A stretch of 64,000 nucleotides of DNA from Chryseobacterium indologenes (GCA_016025055.1 CP065590.1:3534001-3598000); one strand, 5' to 3'. Numbered from the stretch's first letter, positions 9,800 through 19,580 are shown. Notes: generated from the sequence alone by a model not told the origin. A program made the numbers and translations.

Positions 9800-9823
9800 A
9801 TAAAAGATAAAAAACTCTTTTAT
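9800..9823. promoter_or_regulatory. Perfect inverted-repeat operator upstream of the Rrf2 regulator
   Basis: ATAAAAGA, spacer TAAAAAAC, TCTTTTAT: perfect 8-bp arms, 8-base spacer. On the minus strand it overlaps the region between the -33 and -7 elements of the Rrf2 gene promoter. Related sites occur at 9288-9311 and 8307-8330. Confidence 0.65.
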
Positions 9824-9870
9824 TTTTTTTGATCTTTGATAAACGTCATATAATAGTTCTGTTCACTGAT

Positions 9871-10716
9871 TTAGTTAACACCGCTATTCTTAAATGCCTT
9901 ACTGCTTTTCCTCAGATCTGATGGCCTCGACTGGGTAAACTGGCTAAAGGTATCACTGAAAGCACTGATAGAACTATATCCTACGTCATCAGCAATTTCA
10001 TTGATTGATTTGTCTGTATTTAACAATAGTTCAATAGCTTTTATAATTCTCAATGTTTTTAAATACTGGAGGAAAGAAATATCCATATCAGATTTGAATA
10101 AACGGGACAGGGACCTTTCACTTAAACCGAACCTGGCGCTTACATTAGCCAGTGTGTGGATCTCTCCGATATTCCATTCCAGATAAGATACGATTTTCAT
10201 CATCTGCTTATTGTGGGTGGCAGGAAGAATAATTGGCAGAGGTTGTTGGTGGGTTTTGGGAAGAATTTTCTTTAAAGCAACTAAAAATTCAAAATTTTCA
10301 TCTTCTGCAGTCACATGTTTTTCATCCCATATTTCTGTATATTTTATCATTTGAATGAGGAGTTCTGAGGCAGGATAAATTCCGAGTCTGCTGTAAAACG
10401 GGTCAGAAATATCATCATATGCATAGAAATACAAAGACCTAAGGACGGTTGCAGAATGACCTATTTCCAGAATATGCTCCATTCCCTGTGGAATCCAGAA
10501 AAAATGCCTGGCAGGAACTACATAGGTTCGGTTATCAATCGTAATATAAGCGATACCGCCTTCTACATAGCTTAGCTGCCCCTTCGTATGCTTATGAAAA
10601 GGAATGAGTTTTTCTGATTTTTCGTGCATGACAAAGACACTTTTATCATGCTGGTCAATATGTGGAAGTGCAGCAATTAATCCCATACAATCATTAAAAA
10701 TATTACCGGATTGCAA
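9871..10716 (-). CDS. AraC family transcriptional regulator
   Basis: A 281-aa protein with an N-terminal cupin-like sensing domain (RHFFWIPQGMEH near residue 70) and a C-terminal pair of AraC helix-turn-helix motifs (LANVSARFGLSERSLSRLF; INEIADDVGYSSISAFSDTF). It is divergent from the TolC-HlyD-MFS operon across about 100 bases, so it probably controls that efflux system. The inducer is unknown. Confidence 0.88.
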   Translation of the reverse strand: MQSGNIFNDCMGLIAALPHIDQHDKSVFVMHEKSEKLIPFHKHTKGQLSYVEGGIAYITIDNRTYVVPARHFFWIPQGMEHILEIGHSATVLRSLYFYAYDDISDPFYSRLGIYPASELLIQMIKYTEIWDEKHVTAEDENFEFLVALKKILPKTHQQPLPIILPATHNKQMMKIVSYLEWNIGEIHTLANVSARFGLSERSLSRLFKSDMDISFLQYLKTLRIIKAIELLLNTDKSINEIADDVGYSSISAFSDTFSQFTQSRPSDLRKSSKAFKNSGVN

Positions 10717-10785
10717 AGATAATCATTTGGCCGGAATCATGTAAAACTTGACTATTTTAGATAAATATATTTTCGGGATTGAGGA

Positions 10786-10793
10786 TAAATTTG
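10786..10793 (+). promoter_or_regulatory. -7 promoter box of the efflux operon
   Basis: TAAATTTG fits the Bacteroidota -7 consensus TAnnTTTG and lies 26 bases before the start of the TolC gene. No strong -33 TTTG is seen, which would fit dependence on an activator such as the divergent AraC protein. Confidence 0.5.
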
Positions 10794-10818
10794 CAGTGCA
10801 ATAATTCGAAAAATTCAG

Positions 10819-12141
10819 ATGAAAATTTATCTCACCGGACTGCTGCTGCTGGGCACAACCTATAGCATATCAGCTCAGACAGGCAGTCTCCGAAATGATA
10901 CCATTCGACTCTCCCTAAAAGACGCATGGCAAAGAGCTGAAGAAAACAGCCGTCATATTAAAATCAAAATATTCAGTGCAGACATCGCAGAAGCCGAAGT
11001 AAAAGACGCAAAAAGGGAAAGACTGCCGGAAATCGGTGTGAAAGGATCCATAGAGAAAGCTTCCAATATCCCGATTTATGAAAACGGAATTTTTTCCAAG
11101 CCGGTACAGCACGAGGTCATCCACACCCTTTACAGAGCAGGAGCAGATTTTTACCTGAATATTTATGAAGGGAATAAATTAAATCTTAAAATCAAAGAAA
11201 ACCAGACCCTGGAAAAAATTAAGACCATTCAAAAAGAGCAATCGGTTTCGGACATTCACTACAAAACAGCAAGCCTATATCTTGAATTGCAGAAAACTTT
11301 AATTTTCAGGAACCTTATTCAACAGGATATTGCCGATCAGAAAACGCAGCTCAAGGAAATACAGGCTTTATATAAAAATGGGGTAGTCCTGAAGACCGAT
11401 GTTTTGAGGGTGGAACTTGAACTTTCTAAACGGAAAATGGCACTGACCACCATTGAAAATGATATTCTCATCGCCATGCAGAAACTGAATATTATCCTGG
11501 GGATTCCGGATGATGAAATCGTTATTCCCGAAGCTCCTTATGATCAGTGGGATGAGAATATAACCTATAAAGACTATCTTAAACTGGCTTTGGAACATTC
11601 TTTCGATTACCATGTTTCTGAGCAGCAGACCGCGTTGAGTAAAATCAAACTGAAACAGGTGAAGGCAAATGTAAGTCCTAAAATCGGCTTATATGGTGAA
11701 TTTTACTATGCCAATCCACAAATCTTCCTGTATCCTTATAATCCGGATTGGTATTCGCTGGGAATCGTGGGACTGAAAGCTTCCTTTTCTATATCCTCAC
11801 TGTATCACAATACTCAAAAAGTAAAAGCTGCTGCTTTAGAGTTTGAAAAAGAAGAAGAAACTCATAAAGATACTGAGGATAAAGTGAGACAACAGGTGAA
11901 GGAAGCGTATCTGCGATACCGCGAAGCACTTGAGCAGATTAAAGTTGCGGAAACCAATGTAGCCCAGGCTAAAGAAAATGCCCGCATCACAAAAAATACC
12001 TACTTCAGCCAGACTTCTTTGATTACCGATTTATTGGATGCTGATATACAGCTTCTCCAGACAAAATTTGAATTGGAAGCCGCCAGGATCATGGCTCAAA
12101 ACAACTATTATTTATTACAGAACATAACAGGTACTTTATAA
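10819..12141 (+). CDS. TolC family outer membrane efflux protein
   Basis: A 440-aa outer-membrane channel component of a tripartite exporter. It has a signal peptide ending at ISAQ (residue 19), two repeated outer-membrane-efflux-protein domains and long coiled coils (for example VRQQVKEAYLRYREALEQI). It is the first gene of the operon, with 4 bases to the HlyD gene and then a slight overlap into the MFS gene. Together they form an EmrAB-TolC-type system, probably for drugs or organic anions. Confidence 0.9.
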   Translation: MKIYLTGLLLLGTTYSISAQTGSLRNDTIRLSLKDAWQRAEENSRHIKIKIFSADIAEAEVKDAKRERLPEIGVKGSIEKASNIPIYENGIFSKPVQHEVIHTLYRAGADFYLNIYEGNKLNLKIKENQTLEKIKTIQKEQSVSDIHYKTASLYLELQKTLIFRNLIQQDIADQKTQLKEIQALYKNGVVLKTDVLRVELELSKRKMALTTIENDILIAMQKLNIILGIPDDEIVIPEAPYDQWDENITYKDYLKLALEHSFDYHVSEQQTALSKIKLKQVKANVSPKIGLYGEFYYANPQIFLYPYNPDWYSLGIVGLKASFSISSLYHNTQKVKAAALEFEKEEETHKDTEDKVRQQVKEAYLRYREALEQIKVAETNVAQAKENARITKNTYFSQTSLITDLLDADIQLLQTKFELEAARIMAQNNYYLLQNITGTL

Positions 12142-12145
12142 AACA

Positions 12146-13210
12146 ATGAAAAAAAAATATACTCCAACCGATCGGTTAATTACCAAAATTACAGGATGGA
12201 TCTCAGTTCTTATCGTTGCTGCATTGGCAGTCTGGGGCGGTTTTAGCCTTAAAAATTATTCAAAATATGAGCAAACCAATGATGCGCAGGTTCAGGAATA
12301 CGTAAATCCGATCATCTCAAGAGCCGGAGGATTCATTGTGGAGGTTAAATTTGAAGAAAATCAGGAAGTAAAAAAAGGAGATACTCTTTTGATTATTGAT
12401 AACCGTGAATATGTTCTTCAGCAGAAGCAAACGCAGGCGGCCCTTCAGAAAGCCCGTGCAGAACTAAAAGTCCTGGAAAGTACTACCGGTACTACCGAGA
12501 AGCAAGCGGCTTCAGCACAGGCTCAGGTAGCAGCTAATAAAGCAAAGGTCTGGAAACAAAAGCTTGATTATGACAGGTATGAGAAATTATATAATGAAGA
12601 ATCAGCAACCAAACAAAGACTTGAAGATGTAAAAGCCACATTGGATGTGAACGAGAGTGATTATAGATCTTCCCAGGATACGTACGCAGCATCGGTCTCT
12701 AAAATACATGATATACAGGCTGAAAAAACGGTTGTAATGGCTGAAATAGCCAGATTGGAAGCGTTGTTGGACCGTCATAAACTCGATGTAAGTTATACCG
12801 CTGTCACGGCAGCATATGATGGAAGAATGGGAAGAAGAACAGTGGAAGTGGGGCAGATGATTGAAGCGGGCGAGACCCTTGCTTTTATCGTGAACAATGA
12901 GACGGATAAATGGGTGGTTGCCAATTATAAGGAGACGCAAATCAAAGATATGCATATTGGGGATCGTGTAAAAATTATAGCTGATTCTTACCCGGACAAA
13001 GAGTTTCAGGGAACAATTATTTCGCTGTCACCGGCAACAGGATCAAGTTTCTCCTTACTTCCACCTGATAATTCTACCGGAAATTATGTAAAGATTGTAC
13101 AGCGTATCCCGGTAAGAATAAGGGTAGACGGGAAAAGAAATGAAATTGATGTTCTGAAAGTGGGCATGAATGTCAATGTATATGCGAATAAAAAGCATTC
13201 CAATGGCTAG
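12146..13210 (+). CDS. HlyD family efflux adaptor (EmrA-like)
   Basis: A 354-aa periplasmic adaptor. One N-terminal membrane anchor (about residues 15-33) is followed by the lipoyl half-motif (YVNPIISRAGGFIVEVKFEENQEVKKGD), a long alpha-hairpin (residues 90-190), the second lipoyl half and a beta-barrel domain (GMNVNVYANKKH at the end). The EmrA-like layout pairs with MFS exporters. Its stop overlaps the MFS start by 8 bases (ATG at 13203). Confidence 0.9.
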   Translation: MKKKYTPTDRLITKITGWISVLIVAALAVWGGFSLKNYSKYEQTNDAQVQEYVNPIISRAGGFIVEVKFEENQEVKKGDTLLIIDNREYVLQQKQTQAALQKARAELKVLESTTGTTEKQAASAQAQVAANKAKVWKQKLDYDRYEKLYNEESATKQRLEDVKATLDVNESDYRSSQDTYAASVSKIHDIQAEKTVVMAEIARLEALLDRHKLDVSYTAVTAAYDGRMGRRTVEVGQMIEAGETLAFIVNNETDKWVVANYKETQIKDMHIGDRVKIIADSYPDKEFQGTIISLSPATGSSFSLLPPDNSTGNYVKIVQRIPVRIRVDGKRNEIDVLKVGMNVNVYANKKHSNG

Positions 13211-14791
13211 AAAACTTCCGATCTTTAAACGATGGGTTCCTGAGTGGCTGGTCAAGATCATTCTTTTTTCCATGACCTTACCCGGGATTATAATTTTTTC
13301 CTGCCGCTTTCCAATATGAATGCTGCTGCAGGATATTATGGATGTGAACCTGCTGATATTCAGTTTGCAGTAGCATTATTCTATGCAGGTTATGTGGGAT
13401 TCTACAGCCTGGAAAGAAGATTTTTTAGTTTTCTTGCGGCTAAAGAATATTTTCTCATTTTTACAACGCTCCAGATTGTAGCATGTCTGATCTGTTATTA
13501 TACCAGCGAAATCTACATCCTTTTTCCTGTACGTTTTCTTCAGGGAATACTGTTTGCAGGGAATGTCAACCTTTCCCTCACACTCATGTTTACGCGGCTA
13601 AGCAGTGAAAGGGGACGGGAGATAAGTTTTTCAGTATTCTTCGGGATTCTGCTTTGTGCATTGCCTTTTAATAACCTGATTACAGCAGACCTTATCGATT
13701 CGTTTAATTTTAATATTGTATATAAGACCGCTATTTTTTCCTATTTGCCGGGGCTTATTTTTCTTATGCTTACCATGAGTAACTACAGGCCCCATGCAAG
13801 ATTTCCGCTTTATAAACTGGACTGGCAAAGTTTTGTGCTCTATGGTATTATGTTAGTTTTGGTGGGGTACATTACGATTTTTGGACAGGAATATTATTGG
13901 TTGGAAGATGTCCGGATTCAGGGGAGCGTGGTCGCGATAATTGTATTGAGTGCTATTTCAGTCATTCGCCAGTATGCACATAAGAGGCCTTATATTGATC
14001 TGCGTGTTTTCAGGTACCGGAATTTTAAAGTTGGATTACTGATCCTTTTTATCATGTATATATGTCGTTTTGCTTCAGGAATTACCAATAATTACTTTGC
14101 TGGCGAATTGCATCTGGATCCTTTCCATATTTCATATATCAATATTTTTAATATTTCAGGGCTTGTGCTTGGAGTAATTGTAGCCTGTTGTATGGTATTA
14201 CAAAAGAAGAAGATACAATATATCTGGGTGCCGGGGTTTTTAATGCTGCTTGCATTCCATGCTTTGATGTATTATTCTTTTGATATTCAGGCTAATGAGT
14301 TTAATTATTATATTCCGCTATTCGTTCAGGGACTGGGAGTAGGCTTACTTATGGTTCCTACCATTATTTTTATTATTTCATCGGTTCCGGCATCGATCGG
14401 ACCCTCAGCGGCAGCTACAGCTTTGGCTATACGGTATCTGGGTTTCTGTATCAGTATTGCTCTTATCAATTATTATGAGCTTTTTGAAAAAAGCCGTCAC
14501 TATAATGCCTTTCAGGATCACCTGACTGCGGCAGATCCGGAAGTAAAAAATTTTCTTCATCAGCAAACCGCGAAACTAATGGCCAAAGGAATGTCTGAAG
14601 ATCACGCCGTAAAAGCGGCCCATAAAATTTTGGTAGCAAAGATTAATATTCAGGATCATGTACGTTTTGCCATGGATTATTATGAAATGATGGTCTGGCT
14701 TCTTTTTGCCTCTCTCTTGCTGATTATTATTTTTCCGTATCTGAATCGGACAGTTCTTTATTTGAAGTCCAGAAGGTTATCTCCTGCGTAA
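13203..14791 (+). CDS. MFS transporter, DHA2/EmrB type, frameshifted
   Basis: Drug:proton antiporter of the inner membrane. ATG at 13203 opens MARKLPIFKRWVPEWLVKI and the first helix, but the frame stops soon after the six-T run at 13294-13299. Adding one T joins it to the long open frame ending at 14791 (IIIFFLPLSNMN), giving about 529 aa and the many helices expected of the 14-helix DHA2 group. A GTG at 13244 gives a long open frame but with a nonsense N-terminus. It is the last gene of the operon and is followed by a terminator at 14881. Confidence 0.85.
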
Positions 14792-14880
14792 ATTGACTGT
14801 ACAAAAAGTACAATCATGATACTTACAAACAAAATTAAAAAGTATAGCTGATTCAGCTTGTTTTATAGTTAGAGTGGTGG

Positions 14881-14909
14881 GGCTGCTTCAGAAGGCAGCC
14901 TCTTTTTTT
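14881..14909 (+). terminator. Terminator of the efflux operon
   Basis: GGCTGC (14881-14886) pairs with GCAGCC (14895-14900) and is followed by a run of T to 14909. Confidence 0.85.
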
Positions 14910-15072
14910 GCTCAGCTATAACAGCAATAATAGAGTTTCAACAATCTTCGTAGAACACAGATTGGAATTCATTCGTTTGTCATCGGAAAAGGGTAGCTTT
15001 TAACCTGATGTTCATAACGATCCTGGCCGAAATAGTATAATTTTTGTCATTGCGGACAAATCGCTTTCTCAG

Positions 15073-15080
15073 TACATTTG
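15073..15080 (+). promoter_or_regulatory. -7 box of the GlxA-type regulator gene
   Basis: TACATTTG matches TAnnTTTG. It is only 7 bases before the ATG at 15088, so either the message is nearly leaderless or translation starts at ATG 15103 or 15121. Confidence 0.45.
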
Positions 15081-15087
15081 TACTTAT

Positions 15088-16095
15088 ATGAATCAGGTTA
15101 TGAAGAATACTGAAAAGAATATGGGTAAGAGAAATATAGTCCTTCTTGTATTGCCTCAGGTACAATTGCTGGATATTGCAGGACCATGTGATGTGTTTAC
15201 TTCTGCCACCCGTTTTCTTGGTAATGATCAGGCCGGATATAATGTTTTTATGGTATCGGGTACTTCTGAGAAAATACTGTATTCTAGCTCAGGAATGCCC
15301 CTACACTGCAGTCATTCCATCTATGATATCGATTTTCCCATCGATACCTTGTTAGTAGGAGGTACAACCCTTGATATATTGGATGAAATACATACTGATC
15401 TTTATAATTACCTGCAAAATACTGTAACAGCAGTACGACGTATAGGATCTGTATGCGTCGGGGCTTTTATTCTGGCTAAAGCAGGATTGTTACATGGCAA
15501 ACAGGTGACTACCCACTGGAAATATGCAGATGCTCTGCAGAAATCTTATCCCGAGCTGGATGTTAATATTAATCCTTTTTTTATTAAAGATCAGAATACA
15601 TATACTTCGGGAGGAGTATCTTCAGGTATAGACCTGGCCCTGGCATTAGTAAAAGAAGATTTTGGAATATCCCTGGCTTCTGAAATTGGCCGCCATCTTG
15701 TTTTACACTTGAAGAGACCGGGGTTACAATCCCAGTTTGGTCATCTTTTACCTGATTACGAGATGATGACTTCCTTTACCAGAGAAATCAGGGATCTGCT
15801 CAAAGATAAACTCAGCCGGACAATTACGATAGAATACATGGCACAGGCAGTGCATATGAGTGTCCGGAATTTTTCCCGGGTATTTTTAAAAGAATCCGGA
15901 ATGACACCGGGTAAGTTTCTTGAAAAAATGCGACTGGATCAGGCGAAAGACCTGCTGGAATACACAGATATGGGAATCGATATGATCGCAGGTAAGTGTG
16001 GATTGGGAAGTGCCGTTTCCCTTCGACGTCTGTTTTTAAAGCACCTTTCAGTTTCCCCGGCACAATATCGGAAAGCCTTTAACGGAACAGACTAA
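15088..16095 (+). CDS. GlxA family transcriptional regulator (DJ-1/PfpI plus AraC HTH)
   Basis: A 335-aa regulator with an N-terminal DJ-1/PfpI-like amidotransferase fold (IVLLVLPQVQLLDIAGP at about 16-32; nucleophile-elbow segment GSVCVGAFILAKAG near 126) and a C-terminal AraC DNA-binding domain (IEYMAQAVHMSVRNFSRVF; GIDMIAGKCGLGSAVSLRRLF). The next gene encodes a stand-alone DJ-1/PfpI protein, which suggests regulator and target or partner. Start choice is uncertain: ATG 15088, 15103 and 15121 are all in frame, and a promoter box lies very close. Confidence 0.88.
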   Translation: MNQVMKNTEKNMGKRNIVLLVLPQVQLLDIAGPCDVFTSATRFLGNDQAGYNVFMVSGTSEKILYSSSGMPLHCSHSIYDIDFPIDTLLVGGTTLDILDEIHTDLYNYLQNTVTAVRRIGSVCVGAFILAKAGLLHGKQVTTHWKYADALQKSYPELDVNINPFFIKDQNTYTSGGVSSGIDLALALVKEDFGISLASEIGRHLVLHLKRPGLQSQFGHLLPDYEMMTSFTREIRDLLKDKLSRTITIEYMAQAVHMSVRNFSRVFLKESGMTPGKFLEKMRLDQAKDLLEYTDMGIDMIAGKCGLGSAVSLRRLFLKHLSVSPAQYRKAFNGTD

Positions 16096-16198
16096 TTACT
16101 TTCCCCTTTGACGGACGTTAAAATTGCTGATCATCAATTATCAGCACGGAAAAGTATGGCCTTATACCAGAATTATAAACTTAATAATATAATATATC

Positions 16199-16822
16199 AT
16201 GATGAAACACACAGAGAGTAAACAAACAATGAACGTGGCTTTTTTAATTTATAACCAGGTTGAAGTTCTTGATCTGAATGGACCCCTCGATGTTTTTGTG
16301 AAAGCAAATGTATTGTATCCGGACTGTTATACCTGTTATACGGTAGGAAAAACCAAAGATCCTGTTTATGCAGAAGGAAATACGATGTCTATTATCCCTG
16401 GTTACGATATAGAATCATCCCCCAGGCCTGATATGGTCGTCATTCCGGGAACTAATCCTGAGCAGGTAATGCAATATCTTCAGGATGATGATTTTCAAAA
16501 TACGGTTTTGAAGTGGGTGAAAGACCAGTACAATGCAGGAACTGTTGTTTTCACTGTCTGTACGGGAAGTATGCTGCTGTCAAAAACAGGAATTCTCAAT
16601 AATTATGATATTACAACCCATAGTATGCTTCTGGATGCCCTGGAAGAGCACAATCCTCAGACTCATGTTCAAAGAGGTGTCCGGTATGTGGATCAGGGAC
16701 AATTAATTACAACGGCGGGTATTACAGCGGGAATAGATGCTGCTCTTTATTTAATCGGAAAGCACCATGGACAGCAGGTCGCAGATAAAATTGTGGAACT
16801 TTTTGAATATCGGCAAGCGTAG
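16199..16822 (+). CDS. DJ-1/PfpI family protein
   Basis: A 207-aa single-domain DJ-1/PfpI-fold protein. The nucleophile elbow reads FTVCTGSMLLSKTG (near residue 120), with Cys in the reactive position, and a His lies nearby in ITTHSM. The family includes isonitrile hydratases, glyoxalase-like deglycases and chaperones; the Asp-rich N-terminus (VLDLNGPLDVF) resembles the isonitrile hydratase/ThiJ-like branch. It lies about 100 bases after the GlxA-type regulator and is probably linked to it. The substrate is unknown. Confidence 0.85.
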   Translation: MMKHTESKQTMNVAFLIYNQVEVLDLNGPLDVFVKANVLYPDCYTCYTVGKTKDPVYAEGNTMSIIPGYDIESSPRPDMVVIPGTNPEQVMQYLQDDDFQNTVLKWVKDQYNAGTVVFTVCTGSMLLSKTGILNNYDITTHSMLLDALEEHNPQTHVQRGVRYVDQGQLITTAGITAGIDAALYLIGKHHGQQVADKIVELFEYRQA

Positions 16823-16871
16823 ATAGGAGGTCTTGACCGCAAGAATCTAGATAATCTGTTGCTCCTGATAT

Positions 16872-16906
16872 ATTGTTTCCGGCGGCTGAAAGCCGCCGGA
16901 AACAAT
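16872..16906. terminator. Perfect 16-bp-stem hairpin between convergent genes
   Basis: ATTGTTTCCGGCGGCT, loop GAA, then its exact complement. It lies between the PfpI gene (plus) and the S66 peptidase gene (minus) and probably ends both transcripts. Stem length and GC content are far above its surroundings. Confidence 0.7.
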
Positions 16907-16920
16907 TATTTTCTGAAATA

Positions 16921-17955
16921 TTACATTACACCATTTTCAAGAATAGAAAAAGACTGATCAACGCAGTTGATTTCTGCTAATTTTCCATAGGGAAGTGTAA
17001 AAGTAGGACAGGTATGGCCAAAATCCATGCGGGTAATGACGGGCAGATCATACAATCCTTCCTCATCGAGTACTTTTAAAATTTCCTTTTCATACTCATC
17101 TGCATACAAGTTGTCATAAGGTCTTCCGAAAATAATTCCTTTTGCATTTTTGAGAATGCCTGTTGCAGCATAATTTCGGAGCCAATATCTTACAAAATCC
17201 GGTTGCGGCTTTCCTTCCGATGTTTCAAAAAAGAGAATACAACCTTTCCAGATTTCCGGGTCCGGCCAATATTCCGTTCCTTTCAGCATTTCCAGAACCT
17301 CCATACATCCTCCGATTAACGGACCCTGCACAATTGAGGTCCCTCTGAGAAAACGCCATCCTGTAGGTGGAGTTAATCTTCTTTTTACTTCCTGTAGCGA
17401 AGGGTCGAACCAATCAAGAAATTCAGTTGTCCATCCTTCCTGATTCGGTTGAATCAGTCCAATTACAGAAGATGAAAAAAGTGTCCTTTTAATGTCACTG
17501 ATCTGATAATCATGCATTGACACATTCTCTGCAAACCCTACTAACAGGGAAGTACCATAAAAAGAGCTTAAGCCTGCTTTTAAACAAATAAAATGAGTAA
17601 TGGTACTATCAGAAAAGCCCAGAAATATTTTAGGATTATTTCTGATAATATCAAGATCAATATAGGGAAGCATCCGGATGCTGTCATCACCGCCAATATT
17701 TGAAATAATTGCTTTTACAGAAGGGTCCGAAAAGGCTTCCATAAGGTCGTTAGCCCTGGCTTCGGGATTATTATATATCCACTGGGCGGGTTGTAAGGCA
17801 TGTTGGGTTTCGGTAACTTCAAGATTAAAAATCTTATTCAGTCTCTCTTTACCCTTCTGGTATCTGTAGGGTAAATCACCGGCAGCTCCCCAGGACATGG
17901 AAATAGTAGCAACTTTATCACCGGATGATAATTTTTTTGGAGTTATAAGCTTCAT
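16921..17955 (-). CDS. S66 family peptidase (LD-carboxypeptidase / MccF-like)
   Basis: About 344 aa from the ATG at 17955 (MKLITPKKLSSGDKVA), the usual start of the family; the open frame runs 35 codons further upstream but without family-like sequence. The Ser nucleophile motif is GFSDST (after NPKIFL), the Glu is in the FFETSEG region and the His in MDFGHTCP. S66 enzymes cleave murein tetrapeptide LD bonds or, as MccF, the acyl-sulfamide bond of microcin C; full length and motif context look closer to the MccF-like branch. It is cytoplasmic, with no signal peptide. Confidence 0.85.
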   Translation of the reverse strand: MKLITPKKLSSGDKVATISMSWGAAGDLPYRYQKGKERLNKIFNLEVTETQHALQPAQWIYNNPEARANDLMEAFSDPSVKAIISNIGGDDSIRMLPYIDLDIIRNNPKIFLGFSDSTITHFICLKAGLSSFYGTSLLVGFAENVSMHDYQISDIKRTLFSSSVIGLIQPNQEGWTTEFLDWFDPSLQEVKRRLTPPTGWRFLRGTSIVQGPLIGGCMEVLEMLKGTEYWPDPEIWKGCILFFETSEGKPQPDFVRYWLRNYAATGILKNAKGIIFGRPYDNLYADEYEKEILKVLDEEGLYDLPVITRMDFGHTCPTFTLPYGKLAEINCVDQSFSILENGVM

Positions 17956-18236
17956 GTGAACAGAAATGGAAAAATTATAATTAAACTGCTGAAATACTAC
18001 ATCGTGCAAAGTATTTAAGCACCCTTTTTCAAAAATAGAACATCTTCTGAAAAAATACAATGTTTAATCAATAAAAAGCAAAAATAAATCACCTCCGTTA
18101 CACTGTAAAAGTCTTTATAGAAGGGAGAAATTAAAGAATAGCGTTCTTAGAAAAAAAAATATGAAATGTAATTAATTTATAAACAGGCTTTTGCTGGTTT
18201 TGTCGTAAAAAATATGATAAAAAAGCCCCGGAAAAC

Positions 18237-18266
18237 TTGGAATTAAAGATGGTTTTACTATCTTTG
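18237..18266 (+). promoter_or_regulatory. Promoter of tRNA-Lys copy 1
   Basis: TTG at 18237-18239 and TATCTTTG at 18259-18266 are 19 bases apart, matching the Bacteroidota -33/-7 pattern. The predicted start is about 35-40 bases before the mature tRNA. The same promoter with the same spacing stands in front of copy 2. Confidence 0.7.
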
Positions 18267-18309
18267 CAATGCCTTAAACAAAGGGATTTACTTGAAAAAG
18301 TAAGTGGCC

Positions 18310-18382
18310 GACTCGGTAGCTCAGCTGGTAGAGCAATACACTTTTAATGTATGGGTCCTGGGTTCGAATCCCAGCCGGGTCA
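18310..18382 (+). tRNA. tRNA-Lys (anticodon TTT), copy 1
   Basis: A 73-base cloverleaf: acceptor stem GACTCGG/CCGGGTC plus discriminator A, D-loop with AGCTCAGCTGGTAGAGC, anticodon arm ATACA-CTTTTAA-TGTAT with TTT at 18343-18345, and the TTCGAATCC T-loop region. CCA is not encoded. It is followed by a terminator at 18392-18421. Confidence 0.97.
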
Positions 18383-18391
18383 CAGACCAAA

Positions 18392-18421
18392 AGAATCACT
18401 GTAACAGTGGTTCTTTTTTTG
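18392..18421 (+). terminator. Terminator of tRNA-Lys copy 1
   Basis: AGAATCACTG pairs with CAGTGGTTCT (one G-T pair) and is followed by a T run. Confidence 0.9.
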
Positions 18422-18569
18422 TTTTATACCGACTTTTTTAATGCTGTAGTGGTAGGAAAAGCCAGAAAGTCGCTGATAAGACCTATCCTCTAAAATGCAG
18501 AAGACAAATACAGCAAAGGATTTTTATTCCGGAATATTAACAACAGTCCTGTATATTTGTCTATCAGAT

Positions 18570-19385
18570 ATGAAAATTGAGTTTCCCATGAAGTTTGTAC
18601 ACCAGATTGACCCTCTGAAGTTTGTCTTATTTAATCTTGAAAATTGTCCGGACCATTACTTTCAAAATGCTGAAAGGTCAGGTTTTTTTGAGATCATATG
18701 GTTTAAAGATACAAAGGAAGATGGTGAAAATGATTCTATGTATCTCATACCTTTGTATCGGCGGGAAACATTGGAAATTAAGAATAAACAAGGCTGTCTG
18801 ATTGCTTTTAAAAGAGAGTATCTTGAAGAGGATGATAAAGAATTTGCGTTGGATGTGTTTAACCTCTTTAATATACACGGTCAATCTACTCATTTCCGGA
18901 TAGCAAATGAAGTAGCAGACTCACTCCGGCATATACAAATATTGATGGAGAAGGAATATAATAATACCAAAGGGACTTATCTGATCCTTAAATCACTCTT
19001 GAAAGTCTTTCTGTTAAATCTCATTCGGATGAACCAAAACTATTTTCTTCATCAGGATATTAATCAGAAACGGGTGTATCAGTTTATTATGTTGATGGAC
19101 GAATATTATACAACAGAACGGAAGGCAAGCTTTTACTCTTCTAAAATGGGAATCAGTGAAAAGAGAATCAACCAGATACTCAAGGAAAAAATGCATAAAA
19201 CAATTACCCAGTTATTGCATGACCGTCTTATTTTAGAGGTTGACAGGATGTTGATGGCCGGCAATATGACCATCAAAGAAATTGCTTTTCGCCTTAATTT
19301 TGATGATCCTGCCTATTTTTCCCGTTTTTATAAAAAACAAACAGGACAGACTCCTGAAGACTTTAAAAAACAAATTGCTAATTAA
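18570..19385 (+). CDS. AraC family transcriptional regulator
   Basis: About 271 aa from ATG 18570 (MKIEFPMKF). The open frame extends back to 18495, but a -7 box TATATTTG lies at 18552-18559, so the upstream codons are probably not translated; ATG 18588 is another option. A long N-terminal sensing region is followed by a C-terminal AraC helix-turn-helix pair (SSKMGISEKRINQILKE; TIKEIAFRLNFDDPAYFSRF). It lies between the two tRNA-Lys genes and just upstream of the hydrolase gene, its probable target. Confidence 0.85.
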   Translation: MKIEFPMKFVHQIDPLKFVLFNLENCPDHYFQNAERSGFFEIIWFKDTKEDGENDSMYLIPLYRRETLEIKNKQGCLIAFKREYLEEDDKEFALDVFNLFNIHGQSTHFRIANEVADSLRHIQILMEKEYNNTKGTYLILKSLLKVFLLNLIRMNQNYFLHQDINQKRVYQFIMLMDEYYTTERKASFYSSKMGISEKRINQILKEKMHKTITQLLHDRLILEVDRMLMAGNMTIKEIAFRLNFDDPAYFSRFYKKQTGQTPEDFKKQIAN

Positions 19386-19580
19386 CAGCCTATACCTTTA
19401 CCCGTAAACATTTCCGGATTGTCCAGATCGATTAGCAGATAGTACAACTAAAATGGAAAAGAGGTCATTTAAATTTGTATCAGGATTTATAGACAGATAG
19501 CAGGAAATAGAGAGATTAATCTCAAATATTTTTCCTATCGGCCTTTACTTTAAATCCTACAGATAAATAAATGACTCATT

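Noticed and set aside
13244..13320. GTG start for the MFS transporter
   Set aside because: The N-terminus it gives (AGQDHSFFHDLTRDYN) lacks the first membrane helix; ATG 13203 plus one T gives a proper MFS start.
17956..18060. 35-residue N-terminal extension of the S66 peptidase
   Set aside because: Not family-like; MKLITPKKLSSGD at 17955 is the typical start.
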